64,000 nucleotides of DNA. Source: Candidatus Tokpelaia sp. GTDB lineage: Bacteria > Pseudomonadota > Alphaproteobacteria > Rhizobiales > Rhizobiaceae. The notes beneath the pieces were generated by a model. The model searched no databases. It saw only the letters and a program-made list of their open reading frames with translations, and was not told the origin of the DNA. The position numbers and the translations under genes were made by a program. The stretch covers positions 38,318 through 102,317 of the forward strand of contig NZ_QLZD01000018.1 in the NCBI RefSeq assembly GCF_008636115.1. The letters are read 5' to 3'. Below are positions 17,254 to 27,031 of the stretch, in pieces; position 1 is the stretch's first letter, and the number at the start of each line of letters is the position of its first letter.

Positions 17254-18699
17254 ATGAAAATGCCGTTAAATATCGGCCTTATCCATTTTATCGGCATTGG
17301 CGGTATCGGCATGAGCGGCATTGCCGAGCTGCTGCATAATCTGGGCTATCAGGTGCAAGGCTCTGACCAGACGGAAAACGGCTTGACCAGACGCCTTGCC
17401 GCCAAAGGGATAAAAATTTTTATCGGCCATCAGGCGGCAAATCTGGGGGCGGCTGAAGTGGTGGTGATTTCCAGCGCGGTCAAACCCGATAATGTCGAAT
17501 ATAAAGCCGCGCGCGCCAGATATTTGCCGATTGTGCGGCGGGCGGAAATGCTGGCTGAGCTGATGCGTTTTCGTCAGGCGGTGGCGATAGGCGGCACGCA
17601 TGGCAAAACCACCACAACGTCGCTGGTCTCGGCTTTGCTGGAGGCCGGCGGGCTTGACCCGACCGTTATCAATGGCGGTATTATCAATGCCCGCGGCACT
17701 AATGCCTATTTGGGCAGCGGCGATTTTATGGTGGTGGAGGCTGATGAAAGTGACGGCAGTTTTTTAAAATTGCCGGCCGATATTGCAGTAATCACTAATA
17801 TTGACCCCGAACATTTGGATTATTACGGTTCTTATGACAAAGTTTGCCGGGCTTTTTGCCAGTTTGTCGAAAATGTGCCGTTTTACGGCTTTGGCGTTTT
17901 ATGTATTGACCACCCGCAAGTGCGGGCTTTGGCCGGCTCTATTACTGACCGCCGCATTATCACTTACGGCGCTGACAGCCGCGCTGATGTGCGTTTTGCC
18001 AATATACGGCGCGAAGGGGCGAAATCTGTATTTGATGTTATCATTTGCCGGCGCAAGGGTGATAAAGAAAAGGTGATAAAAAATATTGCTTTGCCAATGC
18101 CGGGCGTGCACAATATTTCCAATGCCACGGCAGCGATTGCGGTGGCGCATGAGCTGGGGGTAAAGGCTGAAGCTATTAAAAAAGGCCTGTTATCCTTTGG
18201 CGGGGTAAAACGCCGTTTTACCCATACCGGTAGCTGGCAGGGAGTAGAGTTTTTTGATGATTACGGCCACCACCCGGTAGAAATAAAGGCGGTTTTGCGC
18301 GCTGCGCGCGAGGTGGCGGGAGAGCATAAGGTCATTGCGATTATGCAGCCGCATCGCTACAGTCGTCTTGCCAGCCTGTTTGATGATTTTGCCGCCTGTT
18401 TTGATGAGGCCGACTATGTCGCCATTGCTCCGGTTTATGCTGCCGGCGAAGAACCGATAGCCGGCGTTGACAGCATACATCTGGTAGAAAAAATACAGCG
18501 GGCCGGGCGGCTTGAAGCGCGTGCCCTAAGCGGGGTAGAGGCGGTGGCGCCATTTATCCGCGCAGTGGCAAAAAACGGCGATTGTGTGGTGTTTTTAGGC
18601 GCCGGTAATATTACCCAATGGGCGGAAGCCGTGCCGAAAGAGCTGAATGGGGAAGGCGCAGCGGCGGGGATCGTGCAGGGAGAAGCGCGCAAAGATTAA
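17254..18699 (+). CDS. murC: UDP-N-acetylmuramate:L-alanine ligase
   Basis: 481 residues. First amino-acid-adding Mur ligase, cytoplasmic and ATP-dependent. [17 protein letters not shown] with the nucleotide-binding glycines lies at about 11-27, the ATP loop [13 protein letters not shown] at about 112-124, EADESDGSF at about 164, [14 protein letters not shown] and [10 protein letters not shown] at about 313, and [12 protein letters not shown] with the catalytic-region His pair at about 336. The length is normal. ATG 17254 follows GAGGAG. It is followed by murB after 39 bases. Confidence 0.96.
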   Translation: MKMPLNIGLIHFIGIGGIGMSGIAELLHNLGYQVQGSDQTENGLTRRLAAKGIKIFIGHQAANLGAAEVVVISSAVKPDNVEYKAARARYLPIVRRAEMLAELMRFRQAVAIGGTHGKTTTTSLVSALLEAGGLDPTVINGGIINARGTNAYLGSGDFMVVEADESDGSFLKLPADIAVITNIDPEHLDYYGSYDKVCRAFCQFVENVPFYGFGVLCIDHPQVRALAGSITDRRIITYGADSRADVRFANIRREGAKSVFDVIICRRKGDKEKVIKNIALPMPGVHNISNATAAIAVAHELGVKAEAIKKGLLSFGGVKRRFTHTGSWQGVEFFDDYGHHPVEIKAVLRAAREVAGEHKVIAIMQPHRYSRLASLFDDFAACFDEADYVAIAPVYAAGEEPIAGVDSIHLVEKIQRAGRLEARALSGVEAVAPFIRAVAKNGDCVVFLGAGNITQWAEAVPKELNGEGAAAGIVQGEARKD

Positions 18700-18738
18700 G
18701 GCGGCGCAGGGCATGAGGGAGCATGAAAAGGGTTGGAT

Positions 18739-19713
18739 ATGGGGCAGTTTCAGGCGATTGACGGCGCGGCTTTATGGCAAAGCGCAGCGCTGCGCTCTAT
18801 GCGGGCAAAAATGCGCGGCCAGGTTCAGGCCGGGGCGGAAATGAGCAAAATCACCTGGTTTCGCACCGGCGGTTTGGCTGAGCTCTTCTACCAGCCCGCT
18901 GATGAGGAGGATCTGGCGCAATTTCTGGCCGGGCTGCCGCGCTCTGTGCCGCTGACTGTGGTTGGCATTGGCTCTAATCTGCTGGTGCGGGACGGCGGCA
19001 TAAAAGGCGTGGTGCTGCGCCTGCCGGCCAAAGGCTTTGGTCACATAGAGCCGGCGGGGGCAATGCGGCTTTTGGCCGGCGCTGCGGCCTCAGATAAGCG
19101 GCTGGCAGCAGCGGCGCTGGCAGCCGGGATTGGCGGTCTGGAATTTTATCACGGTATTCCCGGCAGTGTAGGCGGTGCCCTGCGCATGAATGCCGGCGCC
19201 AATGGCTGTGAGACGGCGGCAAGGGTGCTGGAGGTTCACGCGCTGGACAGGGCAGGGAAAAAACATGTGCTGACACGGCAGGATATGGGCTTTTCTTATC
19301 GCCAGGCAAAGGCCGCGGCCGATTTGATTTTTACCAAAGCGCTGTTTGAAGGGGAAAAGGCTGATAAAGAGCAGATTGGGGCGGCAATGGCGGCGGTGCA
19401 AAGCCATCGTGAGGCTGTGCAGCCAATACGTGAAAAAACCGGCGGCTCCACTTTTCAAAATCCGCCGGGGCATTCAGCCTGGAAGCTGATTGACGCGGCC
19501 GGCTGCCGCGGCCTGACCATTGGCGGGGCGCAAATGTCACCCCTGCATTGTAATTTTATGATCAATACCGGCACTGCGACAGCCTATGATTTGGAAATGC
19601 TGGGGGAGACTGTGCGCTGCCGTGTTTTTGAGCATTGCGGCATAAAGCTGCAATGGGAAATTAAAAGATTAGGGCAGTTTTTGCCCGGGCAATCAATCCT
19701 GCCGACATTTTGA
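18739..19713 (+). CDS. murB: UDP-N-acetylenolpyruvoylglucosamine reductase
   Basis: 324 residues from ATG 18739 after AAAAGGG; TTG 18733 is two codons upstream in frame. FAD-dependent enzyme that reduces UDP-GlcNAc-enolpyruvate to UDP-MurNAc. Signatures: [15 protein letters not shown] at about 37-51, [15 protein letters not shown] at about 74-88, [19 protein letters not shown] at about 132-150, GFSYRQ and [20 protein letters not shown] with the proton-donor Ser at about 237. It is a type I MurB. The usual FKNP reads FQNP here. A 679-base gap follows before ddl, so this may end one transcription unit. Confidence 0.95.
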   Translation: MGQFQAIDGAALWQSAALRSMRAKMRGQVQAGAEMSKITWFRTGGLAELFYQPADEEDLAQFLAGLPRSVPLTVVGIGSNLLVRDGGIKGVVLRLPAKGFGHIEPAGAMRLLAGAAASDKRLAAAALAAGIGGLEFYHGIPGSVGGALRMNAGANGCETAARVLEVHALDRAGKKHVLTRQDMGFSYRQAKAAADLIFTKALFEGEKADKEQIGAAMAAVQSHREAVQPIREKTGGSTFQNPPGHSAWKLIDAAGCRGLTIGGAQMSPLHCNFMINTGTATAYDLEMLGETVRCRVFEHCGIKLQWEIKRLGQFLPGQSILPTF

Positions 19714-19752
19714 AGCAAAGAGCAGCAAATAAAAAGGAAAAGAGGTCTATAA

Positions 19753-19884
19753 ACGGTTCAATATTATGATGAACACACAGAAGCTGTCTTTTACAAGCCG
19801 GAGATTACGGCAGAGCAGCTAAAAGCTGCGCGGCCGGCCGCTATCGGCACCGCCAAAAGAAATTATCACTTTGCCTATAAATAA
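19753..19884 (+). pseudogene. ORF remnant of an unknown gene
   Basis: A 43-codon stretch without a start codon, immediately after an in-frame TAA and ending at TAA 19882. The translation contains YYDEHTEAVFYKPEITAEQL and ends in KRNYHFAYK, with charged and aromatic composition unlike random frames here. It looks like the C-terminal tail of a lost gene. I do not recognise the family. Confidence 0.3.
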
Positions 19885-19970
19885 GCGGATTATATAAATA
19901 TAATTATACGCTAATATAATGCGCAATTCAGCCGGCAATATAGTAGCAAATGTTGCTTTTTTGCCATGAA

Positions 19971-20002
19971 GCCGGGCTCATTTGCTGCCGGCCCGTTTTT
20001 TA
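19971..20002 (+). terminator. Possible intrinsic terminator before the ddl region
   Basis: CGGGC at 19973-19977 can pair with GCCCG at 19991-19995 (13-base loop that could pair further), followed by a run of six or seven T. A second, smaller hairpin AGCAA-ATG-TTGCT followed by T5 lies just upstream at 19945-19961. Both stems are short. Confidence 0.4.
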
Positions 20003-20053
20003 GCTTGTGCTTTTGCTGTTTCAGGCAATACTTGTTTTTGCCCTTCTGCAACT

Positions 20054-20311
20054 GATTCATCTGTTTTGTTTATTCGACTCTCCGGTCGCACGGGGCTGGG
20101 TTGAATCAGAGTATGGCGTTGTTGTTTCCGAATTATTTTTCAGACGCTGTTGCCGCGATATTTTATGTAAAAAGAGCAGAATTTTTTTCGCGAATCTTTT
20201 CAGTATGATGAGTCTTTTTAGCCCGTTTGCGGCGGGCAAGGCAAAGGCAAGGGGGCTTGGCTTTCGGCCAAATCTCTGATTCTTTAGAGAAAGGACGGGC
20301 CGTTGTGATTC
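20054..20311. promoter_or_regulatory. Cluster of six GANTC (CcrM methylation) sites
   Basis: GANTC occurs at 20054, 20076, 20103, 20192, 20278 and 20307. By chance about one is expected in 258 bases. CcrM methylates GANTC in alphaproteobacteria and links promoter activity to replication stage for some division genes. The cluster lies directly upstream of ddl-ftsQ-ftsA-ftsZ. Confidence 0.5.
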
Positions 20312-20392
20312 GCTTGCCGGACACGGGTTTTACGCCTGTTCCAATGGGGTCTATTGCATTTTTTGATCAGCCGAACCGGGAGAGGTTTGACC

Positions 20393-21313
20393 ATGGCAGA
20401 AAAACATGTTGCTGTCTTGATGGGCGGGCTGTCGCCTGAGCGTCCTGTCAGTCTGGCCTCAGGCAAAGCCTGCGCCGGCGCGCTGGAAGAGCTGGGTTAC
20501 CGGGTTTCATCTGTTGATGTCGGGCGCGATATTGCTTTGCGACTGGCAGAATTAAAGCCTGATCTGGCCTTTAATGCGCTGCACGGCCCTTTTGGCGAAG
20601 ACGGCACTATTCAGGGCATATTGGAATATTTGCAAATTCCCTATACGCATTCAGGTGTTCTGGCTTCTGCCCTGGCTATGGATAAAGCAGCAGCCAAGAT
20701 TATTGCCGCCGCTGCCGGGGTTCATATTGCGCCCTCGGCGGTGATGAACCGTTTTGATTTGCGCGCCGGCCACCCGCTGCCGCTGCCTTATGTTGTCAAG
20801 CCGGTGAGGGAAGGCTCCAGCTTTGGCGTGGTGATTGTGCGGGAGGGCGCAGTGCCGCCGGCGCTGCTTTATGCCGATGACTGGCGCTATGGCGATGAGA
20901 TAATGGCAGAAGCCTATATTCCCGGGCGCGAGCTGACCTGTGCGGTAATGGACGGCAAGGCGCTCGATGTTTGTGAAATTGTGCCTGACGGCGGCTATAG
21001 TTTTTATGATTATGAAGCAAAATATGCGCCCGGCGGCTCAAAACATGTTTGCCCGGCAAAAATTTCATCAAATATTTACCAAAATATACAAAGAATGAGT
21101 CTGGCGGCGCATTGTGCTCTGGGCTGTCGCGGTATTAGCCGGTCGGATTTTCGTTATGACGAACAGGAAGGCCTGCTGCCTGTGTGGCTGGAGCTTAATA
21201 CGCAGCCGGGTATGACACCAACTTCTCTTGTGCCTGATATTGCCAGGGCTTCAGGCTACAGCTTTGTTGATGTTGTGCGCTTTGCGGCAGAGGACGCATC
21301 ATGTGCCAGATAA
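20393..21313 (+). CDS. ddlB: D-alanine--D-alanine ligase
   Basis: 306 residues from ATG 20393, preceded by GAGAGG. Makes the D-Ala-D-Ala dipeptide that MurF uses. The ATP-grasp fold is evident: [17 protein letters not shown] at the N-terminus, [20 protein letters not shown] at about 61-80, [28 protein letters not shown] at about 136-148, and [20 protein letters not shown] at about 265-284 with the metal-binding Glu and Asn. The length matches DdlB. The end overlaps ftsQ by 13 bases, a normal arrangement in division clusters. The upstream region holds the GANTC cluster and probably the promoter. Confidence 0.95.
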   Translation: MAEKHVAVLMGGLSPERPVSLASGKACAGALEELGYRVSSVDVGRDIALRLAELKPDLAFNALHGPFGEDGTIQGILEYLQIPYTHSGVLASALAMDKAAAKIIAAAAGVHIAPSAVMNRFDLRAGHPLPLPYVVKPVREGSSFGVVIVREGAVPPALLYADDWRYGDEIMAEAYIPGRELTCAVMDGKALDVCEIVPDGGYSFYDYEAKYAPGGSKHVCPAKISSNIYQNIQRMSLAAHCALGCRGISRSDFRYDEQEGLLPVWLELNTQPGMTPTSLVPDIARASGYSFVDVVRFAAEDASCAR

Positions 21314-22323
21314 AACACAGGCAAAATGTGTTTGTCTTGCCGTTTGCGCAGCATTGGCTGAGAGGCAATGCCGCCGCCGGGAGTTTATATGATTTACGGC
21401 CGGCGGGCGGGTTTTGGCCCGGCGGTGCTGCCGGGCAGGTAATGGGAAATATTTTGGTCAAGCGGGCAAATATAATGCGTTTTTGGCAGCGTTATCGCGT
21501 CTTTTTAAACCATATAGGCGGCACTGTGCATATTCCGCGTCATGCCGGCTCGATTGCCATGGTCGGCCTTATTGCCGGTATGGGCTGTTGGGGGCTGGTT
21601 ATTGGCGGTCATGGCTGGCAGGCTTTGAAGCTGGCGGGTTCTGCTGTCGGGCTGGGTGTCGATAAAGTGCAGATAAGCGGCAATAAGCGGGTTTCTGAAA
21701 TTGATGTGCTCCAGGCTTTGGGGCTTGATGGTGACACTTCCCTGCCGATTTTGAATATTGATGAGGCGCAGGCCGTGCTGGCGCGCCTGCCATGGGTTGA
21801 GCATGTCTCTGTGCATAAAATTTACCCCGACAGGCTGGCTGTGGCGCTGACAGAAAAGCGGGCTTTTGCTGTGTGGCAAAAAGCGGGTGCGGTGGATATT
21901 ATTGACGAACAGGGGCAGGTTATTGTGCCTTATAGCCGGGCAGAAGGGCGAGGCCTGCCGTTTTTTGTCGGCGAAGGAGCGGCTGGGGCCGCGCCGGCTT
22001 TTCTGGCTGCCATGCGGCAATTTCCTGAGCTTGGCGCCCGCGCCCGCGCTTATATTCGCGTTGCCGATCGCCGTTGGGATATTTTGCTGGATAATGGCCT
22101 GCGGATTAAACTGCCGGAGAAAGAGCCTTTTGCCCGGCTGGAGCTGGCTGCCGCTATGGATCGCCGCACCGGCCTGTTTGGTCGCGATATAGAAGAATTG
22201 GATTTGCGGCTTGAAGACCGGATTACCGTAGCTTTAGGGGCTGAAGCCTATGCGCGCCGTCTACAGGCAGTAGCTGCGGCAGAAAAGCGTGAAAAAGCTT
22301 TGAAAAACGGGGGGAGAGCATGA
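21301..22323 (+). CDS. ftsQ: Cell division protein FtsQ
   Basis: 340 residues. Bitopic inner-membrane divisome protein that recruits FtsL and FtsB. A long cytoplasmic N-terminus (about 75 residues) precedes a membrane segment around 80-110. The POTRA domain follows (about 115-185: [20 protein letters not shown], then [19 protein letters not shown]), then the FtsQ domain with [10 protein letters not shown] and FFVGEGA, and [12 protein letters not shown] near the end. The start at ATG 21301 lies within the end of ddl. ATG 21442 and ATG 21475 are later in-frame starts that would shorten the tail. The stop overlaps the ftsA start as ATGA. Confidence 0.9.
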   Translation: MCQIKHRQNVFVLPFAQHWLRGNAAAGSLYDLRPAGGFWPGGAAGQVMGNILVKRANIMRFWQRYRVFLNHIGGTVHIPRHAGSIAMVGLIAGMGCWGLVIGGHGWQALKLAGSAVGLGVDKVQISGNKRVSEIDVLQALGLDGDTSLPILNIDEAQAVLARLPWVEHVSVHKIYPDRLAVALTEKRAFAVWQKAGAVDIIDEQGQVIVPYSRAEGRGLPFFVGEGAAGAAPAFLAAMRQFPELGARARAYIRVADRRWDILLDNGLRIKLPEKEPFARLELAAAMDRRTGLFGRDIEELDLRLEDRITVALGAEAYARRLQAVAAAEKREKALKNGGRA

Positions 22324-23654
22324 ATATTGTTTCTTCTTCCCTGTTTGAGCAGGCTGCCTCCGGGCAGAAGACCGGATTATTGACGGTTCTGGATATGGGT
22401 TCCAGCAAAATATCCTGCCTGATTGCCCGGCTTGTGCCGCTGCACAAGACATTGCATTTGCCCTGGCGCACCCATAAAGTGGAAGTTCTCGGTTTTGCGG
22501 CGCGGCAATCGCGCGGTATACGCGCCGGCCTGGTTATCGATATTGCTGCGGCTGAGCAGGTTGTGCGCAAGGTTATTGATGCGGCCGAGCGTATGGCCGG
22601 TTTGATGGTGAAATCGATTATTGTCAATTTTTCCGGCCGGCATATGAAAAGTGAGCGGCTTGAGGCGAAAATTACCCTGAATGAAGAGCGGGTTGAGCTG
22701 GCCGATATACGCCGCGTTATTGCCGCAGCCTGTGTGGCGCGCCGGGCCGTAAAGCGGCCGATTATTCACGCCGTGCCTTTGGCCTTCACCCTGGACGAAG
22801 ATCGCGGCCTGGAAGATCCGCGCAATATGGCCGGCACGCAGCTCGGCATTGATATGCATTGCCTGGCGGTTGATACGGGGGCAGCGCGCAATCTGGAGCA
22901 TTGCCTTAATCGCGCTTATCTGAAAGTGGAGGCGCTGGTGGCCACGCCTTATGCGGCCGCACTTTCCACTTTGCTGCGTGAGGAAACAATATTTGGCGCT
23001 ACATGTGTAGATTTTGGCGGCGGCACAACCTCTTTTGCGATTTTTCGTAAGGGGAAATTTGTCCATGCGGATAGTCTTCCTGTTGGCGGGCAGCATATTA
23101 CCGCCGATATTGCCCAGGGGCTTGCCATTTCGATAGAAGAAGCGGAGCGGTTGAAAATTATGCATGGATCTGTTGCGGATTATGCCGGCAGTGATGACAG
23201 TTATATTGCTGTCAATAGGCCTGCTTATGCCGGGACACGGCGCTTTAGCCGCAAGGAGCTGGCAAAAATTATCCGCGCCAGGGTGGAGGAAATCGGCGAA
23301 ATGGTGCGCGATCGCAGTAATCGCGCCGGGTTTCGCCCGGTTGCGGGGCAGCGGCTGGTCTTGACCGGCGGCGCTTCACAGCTTGCCGGCCTGCCCGATA
23401 TTATGCACATGATTTGCCGGATAAAGCCGCGTATTGGCCGCCCATTGGGGATTTCCGGCCTGCCTTTGGAGGCGCGCAGCGGTGCTTATGCCGCTCTGGC
23501 CGGCCTGTCTGTTTATCCGCAATCTTTGGGGTTTTCTGAACAGGAATTTAACTTGTCGGGGGCAGAATATGAACCGGGCAAAAAATTGAAAAAGGCAGGT
23601 CAGCGGTTTTTACAGTCGGTTAACGGCTGTGTGAAGGTTTTTAAAGGTTTTTAA
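22320..23654 (+). CDS. ftsA: Cell division protein FtsA
   Basis: 444 residues. Actin-like ATPase that tethers FtsZ to the membrane. LTVLDMGSSKISCLIAR (about 20-36) is the phosphate-1 motif. The SHS2 insert region includes RGIRAGLVIDIAAAE and INVNFSGRH-like IIVNFSGRHMKSE. GATCVDFGGGTTSFAIF (about 222-238) is phosphate-2, and RLVLTGGASQLAGLPDI (about 345-361) is the adenosine motif. The extreme C-terminus KRFLQS/VNGCVKVFKGF resembles the amphipathic membrane-targeting helix. The length is normal for alphaproteobacteria. It is coupled to ftsQ by an ATGA overlap, and ftsZ begins 63 bases after it. Confidence 0.95.
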   Translation: MNIVSSSLFEQAASGQKTGLLTVLDMGSSKISCLIARLVPLHKTLHLPWRTHKVEVLGFAARQSRGIRAGLVIDIAAAEQVVRKVIDAAERMAGLMVKSIIVNFSGRHMKSERLEAKITLNEERVELADIRRVIAAACVARRAVKRPIIHAVPLAFTLDEDRGLEDPRNMAGTQLGIDMHCLAVDTGAARNLEHCLNRAYLKVEALVATPYAAALSTLLREETIFGATCVDFGGGTTSFAIFRKGKFVHADSLPVGGQHITADIAQGLAISIEEAERLKIMHGSVADYAGSDDSYIAVNRPAYAGTRRFSRKELAKIIRARVEEIGEMVRDRSNRAGFRPVAGQRLVLTGGASQLAGLPDIMHMICRIKPRIGRPLGISGLPLEARSGAYAALAGLSVYPQSLGFSEQEFNLSGAEYEPGKKLKKAGQRFLQSVNGCVKVFKGF

Positions 23655-23717
23655 CGCAACGGAATTTCGCGTCTCAAAGGCATTTTTGGCGCGGGCAATG
23701 GTGAGAGAGGTAAGACT

Positions 23718-25670
23718 ATGACAATCCAACTGCAAAAGCCGGATATAACCGAGCTTAAGCCGCGTATTAGTGTTTTTGGTGTCGGCGGCGGCGGCGGCAA
23801 TGCTGTCAATAATATGATCAATGCCGGGTTGCAGGGTGTTGAATTTGTCGTCGCCAATACGGACGCCCAGGCTTTGACCATGTCCAAAGCGGAAAGACGC
23901 ATTCAACTGGGTGTCAATGCGACAGACGGGTTAGGCGCCGGTTCTCACCCTGAAATCGGCCGCGAAGCGGCCGAAGAATGCCTTGATGAAATTATGGATC
24001 ATCTGGGCAGCTCGCATATGGTTTTTGTAACCGCCGGCATGGGCGGCGGCACCGGCACCGGGGCGGCGCCGGTTATTGCCCGCGCGGCGCGCGAAAAGGG
24101 TATTTTGACTGTCGGAGTGGTGACCAAACCTTTTCATTTTGAAGGGCAGCGCCGCATGAAAACGGCAGAGGCAGGCATTGAGGAATTGCAGAAAAATGTC
24201 GATACATTGATTGTCATTCCCAATCAGAATTTGTTTCGTATCGCCACGGAGCAAACAACTTTTGCCGATGCTTTTTCTATGGCTGATCAGGTTTTATATT
24301 CCGGTGTGGCCTCTATTACCGATTTAATGGTGCATGAAGGCCTGGTTAATCTGGATTTTGCCGATGTGCGCTCGGTTATGCAGAAAATGGGCAAAGCCAT
24401 GATGGGCACAGGCGAGGCTTCTGATAATGGCCGGGCACTGGCGGCGGCGGAAGCAGCCATTGCCAATCCGCTGCTGGACGAAACCTCAATGCGCGGGGCG
24501 CGCGGCCTGCTGATTTCTATCACCGGCGGGCGCGATATGACTTTGTTTGAGGTAGATGAAGCGGCTAATCGTATTCGCGAGGAAGTAGACCCGGACGCCA
24601 ATGTTATTTTCGGTGCCATTATTGATGAAGCGCTGGAAGGCATTATTCGCGTTTCCGTGGTAGCAACCGGCATTGATGCCCGCTCTGCCGATGCTGTCGG
24701 CAGTAATGATTTTGTCGGTTCTGCCGCTTTGTCGGCAGGGCAGGCCGCCGCTTCGCTTTTAAAAAAAGACTCTCCGGCTGTAGCAGCAGCGGCAGTAGCT
24801 CCGGCTAATATCGGTTATGATGAAGAAGAGGATTTTGACGCCGATAAAGAAGCGGCAGAAGACTCTTATGCCGAGGCCGGCGTGAGCGATAATCGGGCTG
24901 CGGGCCGGTTTCCCGGCAATGGCGGGCGCGCCAATACAGGCAGCCAGAGCCGCATGAATATACAGGCTTCTTTTAACGGCAATCGCTCAGGTCTTGTTAC
25001 TGCTCGTGAGGCAGAAGCAATGCCGGCGGAATTACCGCCGGAAATTGCAACGGATAATGCTGCTCCGGCTGAGGAAAATGCCGCTGTTTCTGCCCGCGCG
25101 GCTCAGACTATGCGTGTCTCGGCAGAGATGACTATGAATGCGCCGGCGCCTAATGCGCTTCATGGTGGCGGCGGCCTGGGTCAGCCTGTCTCGCGGCACA
25201 CTATGCCGGCTGCAGGGCAGCCGAGCCTGGCCGGGCAGCGCGAGGCAGATCCCTTTTCTCTTAAGGACAGGGAAGATTTCTCTGCTGAATTGCGGCAGAA
25301 TTTTTCGCCGCGAGACAGGGAAGAACGGGCGGAATCGGTAAACGGCGCCCGCGGTTTTATCAAAAAACTGCAGAGCTTTTTTGGCGGCGGTGATGATAAT
25401 GCCGCCCGGCTGGAGCCGGCAGAAGAAGAGACTGACAATCAGGCTAATGGCCGCCGCAACGGCCGCGCCGGCCGGCCTGATGCGGCTTTTACTGAGATGA
25501 CAGTGCGTGCGCCGGGCCGCCCGGCCAATATGGCGCGTCCGGCTGCCATGCAGCGCCCGGATACTATGCTTTACGGCAATCAGCGGGTGCAGGCGCGTAT
25601 GGCGCTGCAGGAAGATAAAGAGGAAGAAAAGCTGGAAATCCCGGCTTTCTTACGCCGGCAAAGCCATTAA
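23718..25670 (+). CDS. ftsZ: Cell division protein FtsZ, long-linker form
   Basis: 650 residues, much longer than the about 380 of E. coli and at the long end for rhizobia. Tubulin-like GTPase that forms the Z ring. The globular domain occupies about 1-320: [13 protein letters not shown] at 22-34, NTDAQAL, the GTP signature [13 protein letters not shown] at about 110-122, and NFADVR-like [11 protein letters not shown]. The linker (about 330-630) is low-complexity, with many Ala, Glu, Asn and Arg. The protein ends in [10 protein letters not shown], the conserved tail that binds FtsA and other partners. It starts at ATG 23718 after GAGAGAGG. A strong terminator follows. The linker length is the odd point. 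Confidence 0.97.
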   Translation: MTIQLQKPDITELKPRISVFGVGGGGGNAVNNMINAGLQGVEFVVANTDAQALTMSKAERRIQLGVNATDGLGAGSHPEIGREAAEECLDEIMDHLGSSHMVFVTAGMGGGTGTGAAPVIARAAREKGILTVGVVTKPFHFEGQRRMKTAEAGIEELQKNVDTLIVIPNQNLFRIATEQTTFADAFSMADQVLYSGVASITDLMVHEGLVNLDFADVRSVMQKMGKAMMGTGEASDNGRALAAAEAAIANPLLDETSMRGARGLLISITGGRDMTLFEVDEAANRIREEVDPDANVIFGAIIDEALEGIIRVSVVATGIDARSADAVGSNDFVGSAALSAGQAAASLLKKDSPAVAAAAVAPANIGYDEEEDFDADKEAAEDSYAEAGVSDNRAAGRFPGNGGRANTGSQSRMNIQASFNGNRSGLVTAREAEAMPAELPPEIATDNAAPAEENAAVSARAAQTMRVSAEMTMNAPAPNALHGGGGLGQPVSRHTMPAAGQPSLAGQREADPFSLKDREDFSAELRQNFSPRDREERAESVNGARGFIKKLQSFFGGGDDNAARLEPAEEETDNQANGRRNGRAGRPDAAFTEMTVRAPGRPANMARPAAMQRPDTMLYGNQRVQARMALQEDKEEEKLEIPAFLRRQSH

Positions 25671-25697
25671 TTTGCCCTTTTTGAGTTTTTAATCCTT

Positions 25698-25735
25698 AAG
25701 CCCCGTTCCTCAACTATAAGGAGCGGGGCTTTAAT
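25698..25735 (+). terminator. Strong intrinsic terminator after ftsZ
   Basis: AGCCCCGTTCCT (25699-25710) pairs with AGGAGCGGGGCT (25719-25730) with one G-T pair and an 8-base loop, followed by TTAATTT. It closes the division transcription unit before lpxC. Confidence 0.85.
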
Positions 25736-25790
25736 TTGCCCGGTCGGTTGCGGCTCAGCCGCAATCTGTTTCTCCGCTCCGCTTATGTGC

Positions 25791-25824
25791 TTGATTTCAT
25801 GCGGCCGCCAGTGATAAATATAAT
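25791..25824 (+). promoter_or_regulatory. Probable lpxC promoter
   Basis: A perfect TATAAT at 25819-25824. Upstream candidates TTGATT (25791-25796, spacing 22) or TTTCAT (25795-25800, spacing 18) are imperfect -35 elements. A start near 25831 would favour ATG 25852 over GTG 25828 for lpxC. It lies just after the ftsZ terminator. Confidence 0.5.
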
Positions 25825-25851
25825 AGAGTGAAACAGGCCGACAGGGTTATT

Positions 25852-26772
25852 ATGCAGGTTTTTCAAACCACTTTAAAACGCAGTATCAGGCTGGAAGGTA
25901 TCGGCGTTCATAGTGGCGCCGCAACGGTTGTGACATTGCACCCGGCGCCCGTCAATCACGGTATTATATTTGCCCGTTATGACCGGCAGGGGCGGCCTGT
26001 TCACTTCCCCGCCCTGAGCCGCTACAGCCGGCCGGCAGATTTATGCACGGTTTTAACGGCAGAAGGAGAGCAAAAAGGGGAAGGGCTGCGGGTAGAGACA
26101 ATAGAGCATATTATGGCGGCTTTGTCAGCCTGCGGCCTGGATAATGTGCTGGCCGAAGTCTCAGCCGGTGAGGTGCCGATTTTAGACGGCAGCGCTGCGC
26201 CTTATATGGCGGCACTTGCCGCTGCGGGTATAGAAGAGCAATCGGCAAAACGCCATTATCTGCGCATTATCAGGCCGGTTGCGGTTAAAGCGGAGCGGGG
26301 CGCCGGTTTTGCCGAATTTTGCCCGCTTGGCTTTGGTGCCGCGCCGGCGCAGCTCTTTGCGGTGGAAATTGACTTTGCCGCCAAGGCTATTGGCCGTCAA
26401 AAGCTGGAATTTGCTTTAACCCCCCGCTATTTCACTGACAATCTGGCAGCGGCGCGCACTTTCGGCTTTTTGGCTGAGGCTGAGAAATTGCGCGCTTTAG
26501 GCCTGGCACAGGGAGCAGATGAGGAAAATTCGGTAGTGATTGACGCTAATGGCGCGGTGATGAATCCGCAGGCTTTAACTGCGCCGGACGCTTTTGTCCG
26601 TCATAAAGCGCTGGACGCAGTGGGCGATACGGCTTTGTTGGGGCACCCGTTTATCGGCCTGTTTCGCTCTTATCTTGGCGGACACAGGTTAAATTCTGCT
26701 GCGGTGAAAGCCCTACTGGCCGATAAAACTGCCTATGAAATAATTGAATTGACCGAGAACAGGCAGGCCTGA
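25852..26772 (+). CDS. lpxC: UDP-3-O-acyl-N-acetylglucosamine deacetylase
   Basis: 306 residues from ATG 25852 (GTG 25828 would add eight). Zinc enzyme of the first committed step of lipid A synthesis, in the cytoplasm. QTTLKRSIRLEGIGVHSG opens the protein. VETIEHIMAALSACGLDN carries the first zinc His, and VRHKALDAVGDTALLGHP (about 250-267) carries the HxxxD zinc pair and the catalytic His. GGHRLNSAAVKALL closes it. The length is standard. Its place after ftsZ matches the usual order in proteobacteria. It has its own likely promoter. Confidence 0.95.
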   Translation: MQVFQTTLKRSIRLEGIGVHSGAATVVTLHPAPVNHGIIFARYDRQGRPVHFPALSRYSRPADLCTVLTAEGEQKGEGLRVETIEHIMAALSACGLDNVLAEVSAGEVPILDGSAAPYMAALAAAGIEEQSAKRHYLRIIRPVAVKAERGAGFAEFCPLGFGAAPAQLFAVEIDFAAKAIGRQKLEFALTPRYFTDNLAAARTFGFLAEAEKLRALGLAQGADEENSVVIDANGAVMNPQALTAPDAFVRHKALDAVGDTALLGHPFIGLFRSYLGGHRLNSAAVKALLADKTAYEIIELTENRQA

Positions 26773-27031
26773 CCTGTTTGGTCGCTATTGGTTGCGGCCT
26801 TTGGCGCCAAAAAGCGGGCGCAGTGCCGTGCCGTCCGCTGCTGTTTTTATAGCGGAACAGGTGCCGTGTCGGGGAAATATAAAGTTAATTTGTGTAAAAA
26901 GCTGATAGCGGCGCGGCAGATATTGACCTTGGCTATGAAAATCGGCTAAGCCAATGATTTGCATAATAATTGCAGCCTTTGTCCGTGGGTTACGGATTTT
27001 TGGCAGAAGCTGTTGCAAGCGGAGATATATC

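Larger units (their letters stand above)
19714..20392 (+). other. Long intergenic region between murB and ddl
   Basis: 679 bases. It holds an ORF remnant (19753-19884), an AT-rich stretch (about 19886-19920, many TATAA-like words), two possible weak terminator hairpins (19945-19963 and 19971-20002), and six GANTC sites at 20054-20311. The reading frame 20007-20279 looks like chance. No MurB or Ddl homology extends into it. The spacing suggests a transcription boundary, with ddl-ftsQAZ starting afresh. Confidence 0.5.

Noticed and set aside
20007..20279. 90-codon plus-strand frame before ddl
   Set aside because: No ribosome site, odd composition, no recognisable family, and it covers the GANTC-rich regulatory gap.
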